A stretch of 64,000 nt of DNA from Rikenellaceae bacterium (GCA_017463585.1 JAFTOX010000003.1:124001-188000); one strand, 5' to 3'; positions 35,647 to 45,188 are shown, counted from the stretch's first letter. Translations and numbers: made by a program. The notes: generated from the sequence alone by a model not told the origin.

Positions 35647-36612
35647 TTACATTATGCTATCGGGATTGGTAGCACGAATTGCTAAATAGGTTGCGCCGAG
35701 CAGAGCAGCCTCGCCCTGAACCTCCGAGGCACAGAACTTGACATCTTGCATCGAGATCGGTTGTCCCCATTTGCAAGCCTCGTTGTAGATACGAGTGATG
35801 AACTGCGCAGCGGGACCAAAAACGCCACCTCCAAATATGATCTTCTCGGGATTGAACAGACTGACCAGATTGGCCGTACCCATTCCCCACATTTCGATTG
35901 CTTTGTCGAGAACTTTGGTTGCAATGGGATCACCCTCGGCATATGCAGCAAATACATCGTGCGAGGTGATTTGCTCGATAGGCTTCTCCGAGAGTTTACC
36001 CGTATAGTTGCGAGCGCAACGCAACTCGCGATGAGCCTGAGTCGCAATGCCGTTGCCCGAAGCGTAATACTCGAAGCAACCGCAGGGGATATATTCCTCG
36101 GTGTAGGGATATTGCAGAGCCATCCAGCCCGTTGCACCTACGATGTCATTTGCGCCGTGAATGATGTTGCCGTCGAGCAGAATACCTGCACCGATACCCG
36201 TACCGACTGCCAGATATATTGCGTTGTCGCAACCACGTGCTGCACCCTTCCATACTTCGCCAAGAATGTAGCACGTGCGATCACTCTCGACGCATACGGT
36301 CAAGTCGGGACGATTCAGTCCATCTTGAATACATTTTTTGAGGGGATAGTTGTCCCAACCGGGAATGTTGGGCGCCCAAACGGTCTCCTTCTTTGAATAT
36401 ACAATACCTGGTACGCAGATGCCGATTGCATCAACCGTAATATCCTGACTGCGAAGAATCAAGGTGTTGATCACTTCGACGACGAGTTGTCCGACTGCGT
36501 CGCCCTCAGCACCATTGAGTAATTTGACCTCTTTCGAGTACATTTTTCCCGACTGGTCGTACAAAGCCGCAGCTACTTTTGTTCCGCCCAAATCGACACC
36601 AATTACTGCCAT
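35647..36612 (-). CDS. ROK-family sugar kinase
   Basis: 321 aa. ATP site GVDLGGTKVAAALYD at the N-terminus; sugar site and base in LAVGTGIGAGILLDGNIIHG; second nucleotide motif KIIFGGGVFG. The zinc motif of ROK proteins is shortened: IPCGCFEYYASG instead of CxCGxxGCxE. No helix-turn-helix, so a kinase rather than a repressor. First gene of the kinase-porter-SIS operon. Candidate substrates are hexoses or N-acetylhexosamines. Confidence 0.9.
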   Translation of the reverse strand: MAVIGVDLGGTKVAAALYDQSGKMYSKEVKLLNGAEGDAVGQLVVEVINTLILRSQDITVDAIGICVPGIVYSKKETVWAPNIPGWDNYPLKKCIQDGLNRPDLTVCVESDRTCYILGEVWKGAARGCDNAIYLAVGTGIGAGILLDGNIIHGANDIVGATGWMALQYPYTEEYIPCGCFEYYASGNGIATQAHRELRCARNYTGKLSEKPIEQITSHDVFAAYAEGDPIATKVLDKAIEMWGMGTANLVSLFNPEKIIFGGGVFGPAAQFITRIYNEACKWGQPISMQDVKFCASEVQGEAALLGATYLAIRATNPDSIM

Positions 36613-36661
36613 AGTAGTTAGAGTTTATTGTAAACTTGTTATAGATTGTTGTGTGTGGGTA

Positions 36662-36693
36662 CAAAGTTAGAATTTTTTTATCGTTTTCACAAT
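36662..36693 (-). promoter_or_regulatory. Promoter of the ROK-MFS-SIS operon
   Basis: Minus strand ATTG (36690-36693), 20-nt spacer, TAACTTTG (36662-36669), about 49 bases before the ROK kinase ATG. Confidence 0.65.
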
Positions 36694-36777
36694 ATTTCGG
36701 TGGCGATTTTTTGACCATTAATGTACTATTTATGCATTGCTGGGCTCGCTGGCGCGAGGTTTAGGTGCTGGACAAAC

Positions 36778-36803
36778 AAAAAAGACGCCCAATTGGGGGC
36801 GTC
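36778..36803 (-). terminator. Terminator of the response regulator/kinase/PepSY cluster
   Basis: Minus-strand stem GACGCCC / GGGCGTC with a short AATT-containing loop, then T6. Confidence 0.85.
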
Positions 36804-36825
36804 CTCGTTGTGAGTGAATATTCGG

Positions 36826-37269
36826 CTAATCGTCCCACCCAATGAAGCGGAACGAACGGTCGAAGCGCAGCTGCATTCCATCGGTCAGTTTAACCTCGTA
36901 ATACTTGTGCTCGCGCTCGATTGCTACAATGTCACGATTTGCGTGATGTTGCTTTACGTATTCGAGAATCGGCTGCGGAATCAATTTGGTGTCGATCGTT
37001 GCAAAACGAGTTGAGATCTCTTTCCAATCACCGTTGCGTACGAACTCTATCTTTGTGCCACTTACGAGAATCACCTCATACGATACGTCAAACAGATCGC
37101 GCTCCATTTTGGCATACGAAACTCGATCGTTCGGGAACGATTCGGTGATAAATTGCTGTGCTCGTTTAGGCAGCTGATCAAACTGAATCGGGCGGTCATC
37201 GTCGGCTTGTGCGCTTGTCGCAAAACCGAAAACCATCAATAGGGTAGTAATAATCAATTTTGTTTTCAT
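36826..37269 (-). CDS. Periplasmic PepSY-like protein
   Basis: 147 aa, signal peptide MKTKLIITTLLMVFGFATSAQA. The mature part has two similar ~60-aa units of the PepSY-like fold: FDQLPKRAQQFITESFPNDRVSYAKMERDLFDVSYEVIL...GTKIEFVRNGDW and IPQPILEYVKQHHANRDIVAIEREHKYYEVKLTDGMQLRFDRSF. Such proteins occur beside two-component systems in Bacteroidota and may modulate or report on the sensor. Third gene after the response regulator and kinase; a TAATTTTG -7-like box at 37292-37299 could give it its own promoter. Confidence 0.85.
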   Translation of the reverse strand: MKTKLIITTLLMVFGFATSAQADDDRPIQFDQLPKRAQQFITESFPNDRVSYAKMERDLFDVSYEVILVSGTKIEFVRNGDWKEISTRFATIDTKLIPQPILEYVKQHHANRDIVAIEREHKYYEVKLTDGMQLRFDRSFRFIGWDD

Positions 37270-37335
37270 AGTGCTTTGTTTTTCTATACTGCAAAATTAC
37301 TACTCGTTTTTGAAATGAATTTGAAATTCGATCGA

Positions 37336-38619
37336 TTAATTTAAATTTTTAGGTCTAATTATAGTAAAGATATGGCGATTGTCCGCAAAATGGTACTCAA
37401 CACCCAGCGAATAGTAGTCGCCAATGGCTTTGACCAGAGCCAAACCCAAGCCGGTCGAACCTTCACGCTTGGTGGCACGATAGAAACGATCGAACACGCG
37501 CTCCGCGTCGAGAGCCGCAGTGCCGTCGTTACTGATCTCTAAACGGTCGAAATTGATTGTAATGTCGATCGAGCCACCCTCGGGCGAATGTATGTATGCG
37601 TTACGAATGAGGTTGCCAATGAGCGTGATAGCCAATGTGCGATTCATCGGAACGACCAATGACTCAGCACCTGAAATGTTACACTTAATATTGCGCTCCT
37701 CATAAATTTCGCCATAGATCGAGGCCTCTTCGCGTACCATTGTAGCCACATCGACATCGCTCACTTCGGGGAATTGTCCATTGTCAATTTTGGTCAGCAG
37801 AAGGAGGGTCTTGTTGAGTTTTACAATGTGTGAAAGCGAATGGTTGATGCCAACCAACTGTTCGAGTTGCTCCTCGGTGGGGTTGGTATTATCAACTATC
37901 CACTCAATACGATTGCCAATCACCGCCAGCGGAGTCTGCAACTCGTGCGAGGCGTTGCCGATGAAGTTCTTCTGCTGCTCGAATAGATGTTCCGAACGCT
38001 CGACAGCCTTCTCGGCAGCCTCGTTCAAACGACGAAACTCGGGTATATTGGTGTTGTTGGGTACGGGGTCGTGCTTGCGCCCGGGCAGATAGCGGTCAAG
38101 CCATTGCAATAGTTCATAAAGCGGACGCATACTGCGGCGCAAAACCAGCAACGTGACAACAATCACAGTGACCAATAGAATCAAATAGATCAATCCTAAC
38201 CATTTGAGAATAGCCTCGCCCAACTCATCGCGTTCGAACGAAGGTGAGGCTACACGTAGTTGGTAGTACTGACCTTTGGCGTCTTGGAAAATTGTGGTCA
38301 GCACACGGGCTGGTTCGTGCTCCTCGCGCTCGGGAATATAGACCTCGACATCGCTATAAACGATACCGTCGTGTGTGGCTGCGTAGAGCGAATCGACGGG
38401 CTCGATCGAGTAGCTATTGTTTGATCCCGAATCGAGCGAAGGCAGCTCGCGATGGTTGAGCATACGCACAATGATCGTTTCGGAGTAGGCCTCCAAGTTG
38501 TCGTCCATTTCGTCGTTGATCTCCTCGATCATCGTAAAATAGAACAGCACCGCCCACAGTGTCATAAGTGGGGCGAGAGCCAGCGTGAGGCGAAGCGCTA
38601 TGCGTGTGATCAATTTCAT
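37336..38619 (-). CDS. Sensor histidine kinase
   Basis: 427 aa. TM1 at ~residues 8-30, a periplasmic sensor of ~100 aa (NLEAYSETIIV ... YYQLRVASPSFERDELG), TM2 (YLILLVTVIVVTLLVL, ~145-162), a HAMP-like linker, then HisKA with the phospho-acceptor in GNASHELQTPLAVIGN (~His 222) and HATPase with N-box LIGNLIRNAYIHSP, G1 LEISNDGTAAL and G2 GSTGLGLALVKAI. The classic DxGxG of the G1 box reads NDGTA. Lies 9 bases after the response regulator. Confidence 0.95.
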   Translation of the reverse strand: MKLITRIALRLTLALAPLMTLWAVLFYFTMIEEINDEMDDNLEAYSETIIVRMLNHRELPSLDSGSNNSYSIEPVDSLYAATHDGIVYSDVEVYIPEREEHEPARVLTTIFQDAKGQYYQLRVASPSFERDELGEAILKWLGLIYLILLVTVIVVTLLVLRRSMRPLYELLQWLDRYLPGRKHDPVPNNTNIPEFRRLNEAAEKAVERSEHLFEQQKNFIGNASHELQTPLAVIGNRIEWIVDNTNPTEEQLEQLVGINHSLSHIVKLNKTLLLLTKIDNGQFPEVSDVDVATMVREEASIYGEIYEERNIKCNISGAESLVVPMNRTLAITLIGNLIRNAYIHSPEGGSIDITINFDRLEISNDGTAALDAERVFDRFYRATKREGSTGLGLALVKAIGDYYSLGVEYHFADNRHIFTIIRPKNLN

Positions 38620-38628
38620 ATGAGGCTA

Positions 38629-39309
38629 TTATTCGCGTTCAACGAGTTTGTATCCAAAACCATATATTGCCTTCAACTCGATTGTGGCATTGGCCAGATC
38701 GAGTTTGCGTCGAAGATTCTTGACTTGGGCGTAAACGAAATGGAAATTATCGGCTTGATCGGCGTGGTCGCCCCAAACCGCTTCGGCCAATACCGCTTTG
38801 TCGATCAGATGATTAGGGCGTTGTAAGAAGTAGTGTAATATGTCGAACTCCTTTTTGAGAAGTACTACCTCCTGCTCGTCGATAAAAACGCGCGACGAAT
38901 CGGGGTCGAGTCGCACGTTACCCATACGCAACGACATATCTCCACGTCCTTGACTGCGACGAATCACGCTACGAATACGTGCAACCAATTCGGCCAAATG
39001 GAACGGTTTTGGCAGGTAATCGTCAGCGCCTTGCTCCAAGCCCGCAATGCGATCTTCGAGTGAGTCGCGTGCCGAGATGATGATCACATTCTCGCGTTTG
39101 CGCATCGCTTTGAGTTGTTCGAGTAACTTCAAGCCATTGCCATCGGGCAGCATAATATCGAGCAGAACGCAATCGTAGTCGTATGCGGCAATTTTCGACT
39201 CGGCCTGTGCAAAGTCGGCTGCCGTTTCAACTACGTAGCGCTCTTGTTGCAGAGTGCGTTGCATAAGCTCGCGCAACGAGGATTCATCTTCGACAATCAG
39301 TATCTTCAT
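38629..39309 (-). CDS. OmpR/PhoB-family response regulator
   Basis: 226 aa from MKILIVEDESSL at 39309; a longer in-frame reading to 39438 has no conserved residues. Receiver domain with acidic pocket ED, phospho-acceptor Asp in YDCVLLDIMLPDGNG, Thr/Ser switch IISA and Lys in YLPKPF; C-terminal winged helix (LLKKEFDILHYFLQRPNHLIDKAVLAEAVWG ... VKNLRRKLD). First gene of the operon with the kinase and PepSY-like protein. Divergent from the serine dehydratase gene. Confidence 0.96.
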   Translation of the reverse strand: MKILIVEDESSLRELMQRTLQQERYVVETAADFAQAESKIAAYDYDCVLLDIMLPDGNGLKLLEQLKAMRKRENVIIISARDSLEDRIAGLEQGADDYLPKPFHLAELVARIRSVIRRSQGRGDMSLRMGNVRLDPDSSRVFIDEQEVVLLKKEFDILHYFLQRPNHLIDKAVLAEAVWGDHADQADNFHFVYAQVKNLRRKLDLANATIELKAIYGFGYKLVERE

Positions 39310-39395
39310 AGGGCAAAGGTCGGGTGCGATTTTGTAGTAAAAGTAAAATATGTTTCGCACCTGCCTCAAAATTAGTAATTTTTTTGCAAAATGTG

Positions 39396-39403
39396 TATCT
39401 TTG
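39396..39403 (+). promoter_or_regulatory. -7 box of the serine dehydratase gene
   Basis: TATCTTTG with a weak TTAG -33 match 20 nt upstream (39372-39375), 25 bases before the ATG at 39429. Confidence 0.55.
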
Positions 39404-39428
39404 TCAACCATTTTAACGAGATAATACG

Positions 39429-40640
39429 ATGGAATCACTCAAAGAGTTATATAAGATAGGTCACGGACCGTCGAGTAGCCATACGATGGGTCCCTTCAAA
39501 GCGGCGACGATTTTTGCCGAAAGACACCCCGAGGCAGAGCAGTTTCGAGTAACGCTTTACGGTAGCTTGGCGGCAACAGGCAAAGGCCATATGACCGATC
39601 AGGCAATCATCAACGCAATGAGCAACAAGGCGCCGACAGAGATTGTGTGGGAGCCTGATACGGTACTGCCGCGCCATACCAATGGAATGTTTTTCGAGGC
39701 ATTGGTTGGGGGTGAGTCGGTAGCCTCGTGGCACGCATATAGTATCGGTGGCGGAACGATTGTCGATGACGGCTCGGTGGCAAATCTGCGTGAAGATGTC
39801 TATCCGATGAGTCGCATTAGCGATATCTTGGATTGGTGCGTGAACAATGGTCGTGACTATTGGGAGTATGTCGAGGAGTGCGAAGATTCGTCGATTTGGG
39901 ATCATCTGCGTGATGTGTGGCATACGATGTGCGACGCTATCGAGCGAGGTCTGAATAATGAGGGCGTGCTGCCTGGTGGCTTGGGCGTAAAGCGCAAGGC
40001 TTCAACCTATTATGTTAAGGCAAGTGGCTATCGTGATAGTTTGAATAGTCGAGGTAAGATCTATGCCTATGCGTTGGCAACCTCCGAGGAGAATGCGTCG
40101 GGCGGTGTGATTGTGACCGCTCCTACGTGCGGTTCGAGTGGCGTGTTGCCGGCGGTATTGTACCACCTTTATAAGACGCGAGATTTCCGTGAGATCCGTA
40201 TCTTGCGAGCATTGGCAACGGCGGGTCTGTTTGGTAATGTGGTTAAGACCAACGCCTCGGTGTCGGGTGCTGAGGTGGGTTGTCAAGGCGAGGTCGGCGT
40301 GGCTTGCGCAATGGCGGCTGCGGCTGCTTGTCAGCTCTTTGGCGGTACGCCGTCGCAGATTGAGTATGCTGCCGAGATGGCACTCGAACACCACTTGGGT
40401 TTGACGTGCGACCCCGTTTGCGGTCTGGTGCAGGTGCCTTGTATTGAGCGTAATGCGGTGGCGGCTGCACGTGCCCTCGACGCTAATATCTATGCAACCT
40501 ATTCGGACGGAAATCATAGCGTCAGCTTCGATCGAGTAGTCGAGGTGATGAAGCAGACGGGTCACGACCTGCCGAGTCTGTACAAAGAGACTGCAACGGG
40601 TGGCTTGGCGAAAGAGCTGGGCAATTGTATTCGCAAATAG
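39429..40640 (+). CDS. sdaA: L-serine ammonia-lyase (iron-sulfur type)
   Basis: 403 aa single-chain enzyme with the beta domain first (GPSSSHTMGPFKAA) and alpha domain after. Cysteines that hold the oxygen-sensitive [4Fe-4S] cluster are in TAPTCGSSGVLPAVL, EVGCQGEVGVACAM and LGLTCDPVCGLVQVPC. Deaminates serine to pyruvate in the cytosol. Followed by its own terminator. Confidence 0.94.
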   Translation: MESLKELYKIGHGPSSSHTMGPFKAATIFAERHPEAEQFRVTLYGSLAATGKGHMTDQAIINAMSNKAPTEIVWEPDTVLPRHTNGMFFEALVGGESVASWHAYSIGGGTIVDDGSVANLREDVYPMSRISDILDWCVNNGRDYWEYVEECEDSSIWDHLRDVWHTMCDAIERGLNNEGVLPGGLGVKRKASTYYVKASGYRDSLNSRGKIYAYALATSEENASGGVIVTAPTCGSSGVLPAVLYHLYKTRDFREIRILRALATAGLFGNVVKTNASVSGAEVGCQGEVGVACAMAAAAACQLFGGTPSQIEYAAEMALEHHLGLTCDPVCGLVQVPCIERNAVAAARALDANIYATYSDGNHSVSFDRVVEVMKQTGHDLPSLYKETATGGLAKELGNCIRK

Positions 40641-40661
40641 TCTACTTCGAATAAACTTTAC

Positions 40662-40700
40662 TCGGCGGAGAATCAAATTTGGTTCTTCGCCGATTTTTTA
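40662..40700 (+). terminator. Terminator after the serine dehydratase gene
   Basis: Stem TCGGCG (40662-40667) plus AGAA pairing with TTCT/CGCCGA (40683-40693), followed by T6. Confidence 0.85.
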
Positions 40701-40735
40701 TGTTGTTGCGGGTACAATTTTTGAATTATTATCGC

Positions 40736-40757
40736 TACCTTTGTTTCAAAATTTGAA
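40736..40757 (+). promoter_or_regulatory. umuDC -7 box with a palindromic operator candidate
   Basis: TACCTTTG (40736-40743) is immediately followed by TTCAAA-A-TTTGAA (40745-40757), an inverted repeat covering the expected transcription start. It is a candidate SOS (LexA-like) operator. Confidence 0.5.
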
Positions 40758-40760
40758 CGA

Positions 40761-41186
40761 ATGATGAGTGACGAGAAGATCTATACGAGTACCAACGAGG
40801 GCGATGTGGCGTTGCCCGATTGTGGATATATGAAAGCGGGCTTTCCCTCGCCTGCGGACGATATGCCCTTTCCGACCCTCGACCTGAATCGACGGTTGGT
40901 TCGCAATCCAGCCTCGACTTTCTATATGACCGTGAGTGGCGACAGTATGTCGGGTGATGTGGCTGACGATGGCGATTTGCTGGTCGTTGATCGTTCGATT
41001 GAGCCAACGTCGGGCTGCTTGGCTGTATGCGCAGTCGATGGTGAGTTTACGCTCAAACGTCTGCAAATCGAGAATGACTATGCTCTGCTGCTGCCTGCAA
41101 ATCAAAAGTATAAACCCATACGAGTGACCGCCGAGAATAATTTTTCGGTGTGGGGTGTAGTGCGCTATGTGATTAAGAAGGTGTAA
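40761..41186 (+). CDS. umuD: UmuD-like autoprotease, translesion polymerase accessory subunit
   Basis: 141 aa S24 peptidase. Self-cleavage site region MKAGFPSPADDM (Ala-Gly), catalytic Ser in VSGDSMSGD and Lys in GEFTLKRLQ. After RecA-stimulated cleavage, UmuD' joins UmuC to form DNA polymerase V. Two consecutive ATGs (40761, 40764). Three bases before umuC. Confidence 0.92.
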   Translation: MMSDEKIYTSTNEGDVALPDCGYMKAGFPSPADDMPFPTLDLNRRLVRNPASTFYMTVSGDSMSGDVADDGDLLVVDRSIEPTSGCLAVCAVDGEFTLKRLQIENDYALLLPANQKYKPIRVTAENNFSVWGVVRYVIKKV

Positions 41187-41189
41187 ACG

Positions 41190-42455
41190 ATGTACGGACT
41201 GGCCGATTGTAACAATTTCTTCGTGTCGTGTGAGCGTGTGTTTCGACCCTCGCTCGAAGGACGTCCCGTTGTCGTGTTGAGCAACAACGATGGGTGTGCT
41301 GTGTCGCGTAGCAACGAGGCTAAGGCGTTGGGAGTCGGTATGGGACAACCGTTGTTTCAATTTCGAGATTTGGTACGACGATATGGCATTGAGGTCTTTT
41401 CGTCGAATTATCGACTATATTCGGATATGAGCCACCGAGTGCACGCCACGTTGCGAGAGCTGGTGCCTGCGGTCGAGGTCTATTCGATTGATGAAGCATT
41501 TCTCGATCTGAGTGGAATCCCTTTGGAGGAACTGAATGAGTTGGGTCATCGCATTTCGCGCACGTGCCGCCGTAATACGGGTATTCCCGTGTCGGTCGGA
41601 ATTGCACCAACCAAGACGCTCGCAAAGGTGGCATCGAAACTTTGTAAACAATATCCACGTTTGAATGGAGCTTGTTTGATGTCTCGTTCGGAGGATATTG
41701 AAAAGGTGTTGCGAAAATTCCCAATAGGTGATGTGTGGGGCATTGGTCGTCGATATGTCAAGCGTTGGACGGCAGCAGGAATACGAACGGCTTGGGATTT
41801 TGTGTCGTTGCCCGAGGATATTGTAGCGGTGCAGATGGGTGTGACAGGCGTGCGTACGTGGCGAGAACTGCGAGGTGAGCCTTCGATCGATTTCGAACAG
41901 CATCGACCACCCAAACAACAGATATGTGTGTCACGAAGTTTCTCGGAGGAGATAACCGAAATAGAACAGTTGCACGGTCAGTTGGCAGGATTTGCTGCTC
42001 AATGCGCAGTCAAGTTGCGTACACAACAATCGGCTTGTCGTGAGGCAATTGTATTCATCGCAACCAATCGTCACCGTGAAGATCGAGAGCAGGCATTTAT
42101 CAATCGTCTGACTCTCTTTTCGGTTGCGACGGACTCGACGCTCGAAATCGAGAGTGCTGTGCGTCAGATGTTGAATGATTGTTTTCGTGAAGGGTTGTCG
42201 TACAAGCGTGCGGGAGTGATCCTATCGGATATTGTGCCACGTGATCGCGTGCAACGACATCTGTTTGATACGCTTGATCGTGAGAAACACGCCCGATTGA
42301 TGTCGGCGGTCGATGCGGTTAATGCGGCTGCCGATGATCCTTGGCGTCCCGTTGTGCGTATAGCCTCGCAAGCCGAGGGCGTACTCAACCATTGCGACCA
42401 TCGTTCACCTGCCTATACGACCGATTGGAACGATCTGCCCATTGTGAAATTATGA
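41190..42455 (+). CDS. umuC: UmuC, Y-family DNA polymerase (Pol V catalytic subunit)
   Basis: 421 aa. Y-family palm: [18 protein letters not shown] (first metal Asp), [14 protein letters not shown] (S-I-D-E-A catalytic pair) and the helix-hairpin-helix [29 protein letters not shown]; little-finger domain (VSRSFSEEI...) and C-terminal UmuC extension. Performs error-prone bypass synthesis after DNA damage. Operon with umuD. Confidence 0.96.
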   Translation: MYGLADCNNFFVSCERVFRPSLEGRPVVVLSNNDGCAVSRSNEAKALGVGMGQPLFQFRDLVRRYGIEVFSSNYRLYSDMSHRVHATLRELVPAVEVYSIDEAFLDLSGIPLEELNELGHRISRTCRRNTGIPVSVGIAPTKTLAKVASKLCKQYPRLNGACLMSRSEDIEKVLRKFPIGDVWGIGRRYVKRWTAAGIRTAWDFVSLPEDIVAVQMGVTGVRTWRELRGEPSIDFEQHRPPKQQICVSRSFSEEITEIEQLHGQLAGFAAQCAVKLRTQQSACREAIVFIATNRHREDREQAFINRLTLFSVATDSTLEIESAVRQMLNDCFREGLSYKRAGVILSDIVPRDRVQRHLFDTLDREKHARLMSAVDAVNAAADDPWRPVVRIASQAEGVLNHCDHRSPAYTTDWNDLPIVKL

Positions 42456-42815
42456 GTTGCGCAGAGTCTTGAACGAGAGAATATGGATCGTGATTGCCGT
42501 CGCTAACAGTGCAAGTGCAATGCGCAACCACAAAGGCTCAACCACTGCAATAATGCAATAACCCATAGTTAGCCAAACCAAACTCACCGACACAATCTTA
42601 ACGCGTAGCGGGATAGCGCGATGTTCGCGGAAATTGCGAATATATGTTCCCAATCGAGGGTGGTTGAGCAACCAATCGTACAATTTGGGCGAAGAGCGGA
42701 AGTAGAGAGCCGCAGCCAATAGCAACAGTGGGGTTGTGGGCAGTAGCGGCACAAAAATGCCGATGACGCCCAACGCCAATGAGATTGATCCCAATATAAT
42801 AAGTAGCGCTTTCAC
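42450..42815 (-). CDS. DUF454/YbaN-family inner-membrane protein
   Basis: 121 aa if started at GTG 42815 ([52 protein letters not shown]), which gives the normal family length; the longer reading to 42896 runs back through a terminator. Three to four membrane helices and the signature GxxxPxLPTTPFLLLA...CF.RSS. The -7 box TACATTTG ends five bases before the GTG, implying a leaderless or nearly leaderless mRNA. Function unknown. Its 3' end overlaps the umuC end by a few bases (convergent). Confidence 0.82.
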   Translation of the reverse strand: MKALLIILGSISLALGVIGIFVPLLPTTPLLLLAAALYFRSSPKLYDWLLNHPRLGTYIRNFREHRAIPLRVKIVSVSLVWLTMGYCIIAVVEPLWLRIALALLATAITIHILSFKTLRNS

Positions 42816-42820
42816 GGTCG

Positions 42821-42828
42821 CAAATGTA
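42821..42828 (-). promoter_or_regulatory. -7 box next to the YbaN GTG start
   Basis: Minus-strand TACATTTG between the phosphate-transporter terminator and the GTG at 42815. No clear -33. Confidence 0.5.
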
Positions 42829-42844
42829 TGCAAAAAATATGAAA

Positions 42845-42879
42845 AAGCCGCACTCGAAACCATCACTCGAGTGCGGCTT
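42845..42879 (-). terminator. Terminator of the PiT transporter gene
   Basis: 13-bp perfect stem (AAGCCGCACTCGA / TCGAGTGCGGCTT), 9-nt loop, T5 on the minus strand. Confidence 0.9.
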
Positions 42880-42920
42880 GCGCATTGAATGCGCACTTAA
42901 AAGGGTTTATCTATGGAAAA

Positions 42921-45152
42921 TTAGTTCTGGAAGCGGTTGCTTGCACGCAGTAGCTTCATTACCGACGCCAGCAACTCCTGCGACTCCGACAATAGACTCA
43001 GATAGACCAGCGAAACTTTCAGGTCGCTCTGCTCGTCGTGGATTCGATAGATTTGAGTCGTACGCAGTGTCTGAATCTGTGCACGAAGCATTGCGCCCGT
43101 TTCGTTCAACTCGTCCGACTTCGAATAGTCGCCTGTGTCGATTGCACGACGCACACGTGTAATCAGGTGGTCGAGCAGATTGCGAACGGGGATAAACTCG
43201 TCGGCATACTCCTTTGGCAATTGGTTGAAGTTGTTCTCGACGTGCTCGACACAAGGCTCGCAAGCTCGTTTCAAAATGTAGTAGAATTGTTCGCAACAGT
43301 TGCTCTGGACGTGGAACCAAGTGTTCTTCTCCATTGCCAAGCTGAGATCGATACGACGAAGTGCAACCATCTCCTTGCGGCGGCGACGTTTCAAAATCTC
43401 CTTCTGACCGTTGGTGAGCGAGTGAGCCTTGCGCACCGTGCGGCGGTCGTCGTTGATAAAACCATTGGTTAGCTTCATATATGTCTCCGATGCATAGTCG
43501 AGCGACGAGCAGAGAGCCTCACGGCAGTGACGACGCAACAGATCCCACGTCTGATTTTTGTCGTGCGAGGCCAAGATCTGCTGGAAGATATTATCCTCGT
43601 GCTCGGCACGCGCCTTGCGATTGTATCGGATATTTGAACGAACGAGCAAAACGATTGCAACCACAATCATCGCAATCATACCGAATGCGCCCGTGAAGTG
43701 CATTAAGAGCGTTACCAAGAAGCAGAGCGTAAATGCTGCACCTGCGGTGATAAACCAACCGCCGACTACCGACATTACACCCGTAATACGGAATACTGCG
43801 CTCTCACGACTCCACGCACGGTCGGCCAACGAGGTACCCATCGCAACCATAAACGTAACGTAGGTGGTCGAGAGTGGGAGTTTGAGCGATGTTCCGAGTG
43901 CAATCAGCAAGCTGGCCAGCAGAAGGTTGATTGCGGCACGCAGTTGGTCGAAGGCAGCTCCATTTTCGAGAACAATCTCGTTTGAATTGAATCGCGAATC
44001 GACCCACGTGCGAACACGTGCGTGAGTATATTTAACCACAACCTTCGATATGTTCATCGCTGCGCGCACCAAACTACGGGCTGCTGCTGACGAACCGAAC
44101 ATCTCGTCACCCTCGTCCTGACGTGACAGATCGACCGAAGTCTTGATGACGTTGTGCGCTTTCTTCGAGGTTACAAGGGCGATAATCATAATTACACCCG
44201 AAATGGCGAGGAAGATAAACGGCGTCTTGGCAGGCTCGTTGAGAGCGGTCATCAAGTAGTTGGGGTCGAATCCGCCCGCAGTTGCATAGTCGTTGTAAGC
44301 GGCATAACCAGCCAGAGGTACACCGACAAAGTTCACAAGGTCGTTACCTGCGAATGCCATAGCCAAAGCAAACGTACCGAGCAATACAACCACCTTGAAT
44401 ATATTCACTCGCAGAGCGTGCAGAATCTGCATTATGATCGTAGATCCAACGAAGCAGTAGAGTACGATTGCAAGCGTATTATCACTGACCCATTGCTTGT
44501 ATTCGGGAGTCATAAACGACGAATCCTTCAAGCCTTTGATCAAGATGAAATAGATGATCGACGTTACGGCTACACCGCCAAACAGACCCGCAAACCACTT
44601 CAAGCGACGCTTATAATTGAACGTGAAGAGCAGTCGTGCCAGCCATTGTACCAAAGCACCGAAGAAGAACGCTATTGCTACCGACACGAAGATGCCCATA
44701 ATTACAGAGAGGGCCTTTTCTGTATTGAGCAGTTGGGCAAAGGTCAGCGTATCGTCGGCTGCGATCTTCACCAGAGCCAACGCGAAAGCACCACCCAGCA
44801 GTTCGAACACCATCGAAACGGTAGTCGATGTGGGCAGACCGAGCGAATTGAAGATGTCGAGCAGCACCACATCGGTGACCATTACCGCCAAGCAGATTGT
44901 TAAAATTTCGACAAATCCAAAGTGTTCGGGACGATAGATGCCGTGACGGGCAATCTCCATCATTCCATTCGAGAACAGCGCACCGCAGAGCACGCCAATA
45001 GCCGCAACGGTGATGATAGTGCGGAAGCTTGCCACCTTCGCGCCCACAGCCGAACCCAAAAAATTAACAGCGTCGTTGCTAACTCCGACCATCAAATCGA
45101 ATATGGCCAGAATAAATAGGAATCCGATAATTCCAACGTAGAAAATCTCCAT
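42921..45152 (-). CDS. PiT-family inorganic phosphate transporter with cytosolic PhoU-like tail
   Basis: 743 aa. The two PiT signature repeats are VGVSNDAVNFLGSAVG (residues ~22-37) and FAGNDLVNFVGVPLAGY (~265-281), each in a five-to-six helix half; about 11-12 membrane helices to ~530. The C-terminal ~210 aa is soluble, Arg-rich and helical (RRHCREALCSSLDYASETYMKLTNG ...), resembling PhoU-like tails. Takes up phosphate with H+ or Na+. Own -7 box (TATTTTTG, minus strand 45181-45188) about 29 bases upstream. Confidence 0.92.
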   Translation of the reverse strand: MEIFYVGIIGFLFILAIFDLMVGVSNDAVNFLGSAVGAKVASFRTIITVAAIGVLCGALFSNGMMEIARHGIYRPEHFGFVEILTICLAVMVTDVVLLDIFNSLGLPTSTTVSMVFELLGGAFALALVKIAADDTLTFAQLLNTEKALSVIMGIFVSVAIAFFFGALVQWLARLLFTFNYKRRLKWFAGLFGGVAVTSIIYFILIKGLKDSSFMTPEYKQWVSDNTLAIVLYCFVGSTIIMQILHALRVNIFKVVVLLGTFALAMAFAGNDLVNFVGVPLAGYAAYNDYATAGGFDPNYLMTALNEPAKTPFIFLAISGVIMIIALVTSKKAHNVIKTSVDLSRQDEGDEMFGSSAAARSLVRAAMNISKVVVKYTHARVRTWVDSRFNSNEIVLENGAAFDQLRAAINLLLASLLIALGTSLKLPLSTTYVTFMVAMGTSLADRAWSRESAVFRITGVMSVVGGWFITAGAAFTLCFLVTLLMHFTGAFGMIAMIVVAIVLLVRSNIRYNRKARAEHEDNIFQQILASHDKNQTWDLLRRHCREALCSSLDYASETYMKLTNGFINDDRRTVRKAHSLTNGQKEILKRRRRKEMVALRRIDLSLAMEKNTWFHVQSNCCEQFYYILKRACEPCVEHVENNFNQLPKEYADEFIPVRNLLDHLITRVRRAIDTGDYSKSDELNETGAMLRAQIQTLRTTQIYRIHDEQSDLKVSLVYLSLLSESQELLASVMKLLRASNRFQN

Positions 45153-45180
45153 AAAATGTTTTATTCAATAAATTTTGTCA

Positions 45181-45188
45181 CAAAAATA
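45181..45188 (-). promoter_or_regulatory. -7 box of the PiT transporter gene
   Basis: Minus-strand TATTTTTG, 28 bases before the ATG; no clear -33. Confidence 0.45.
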
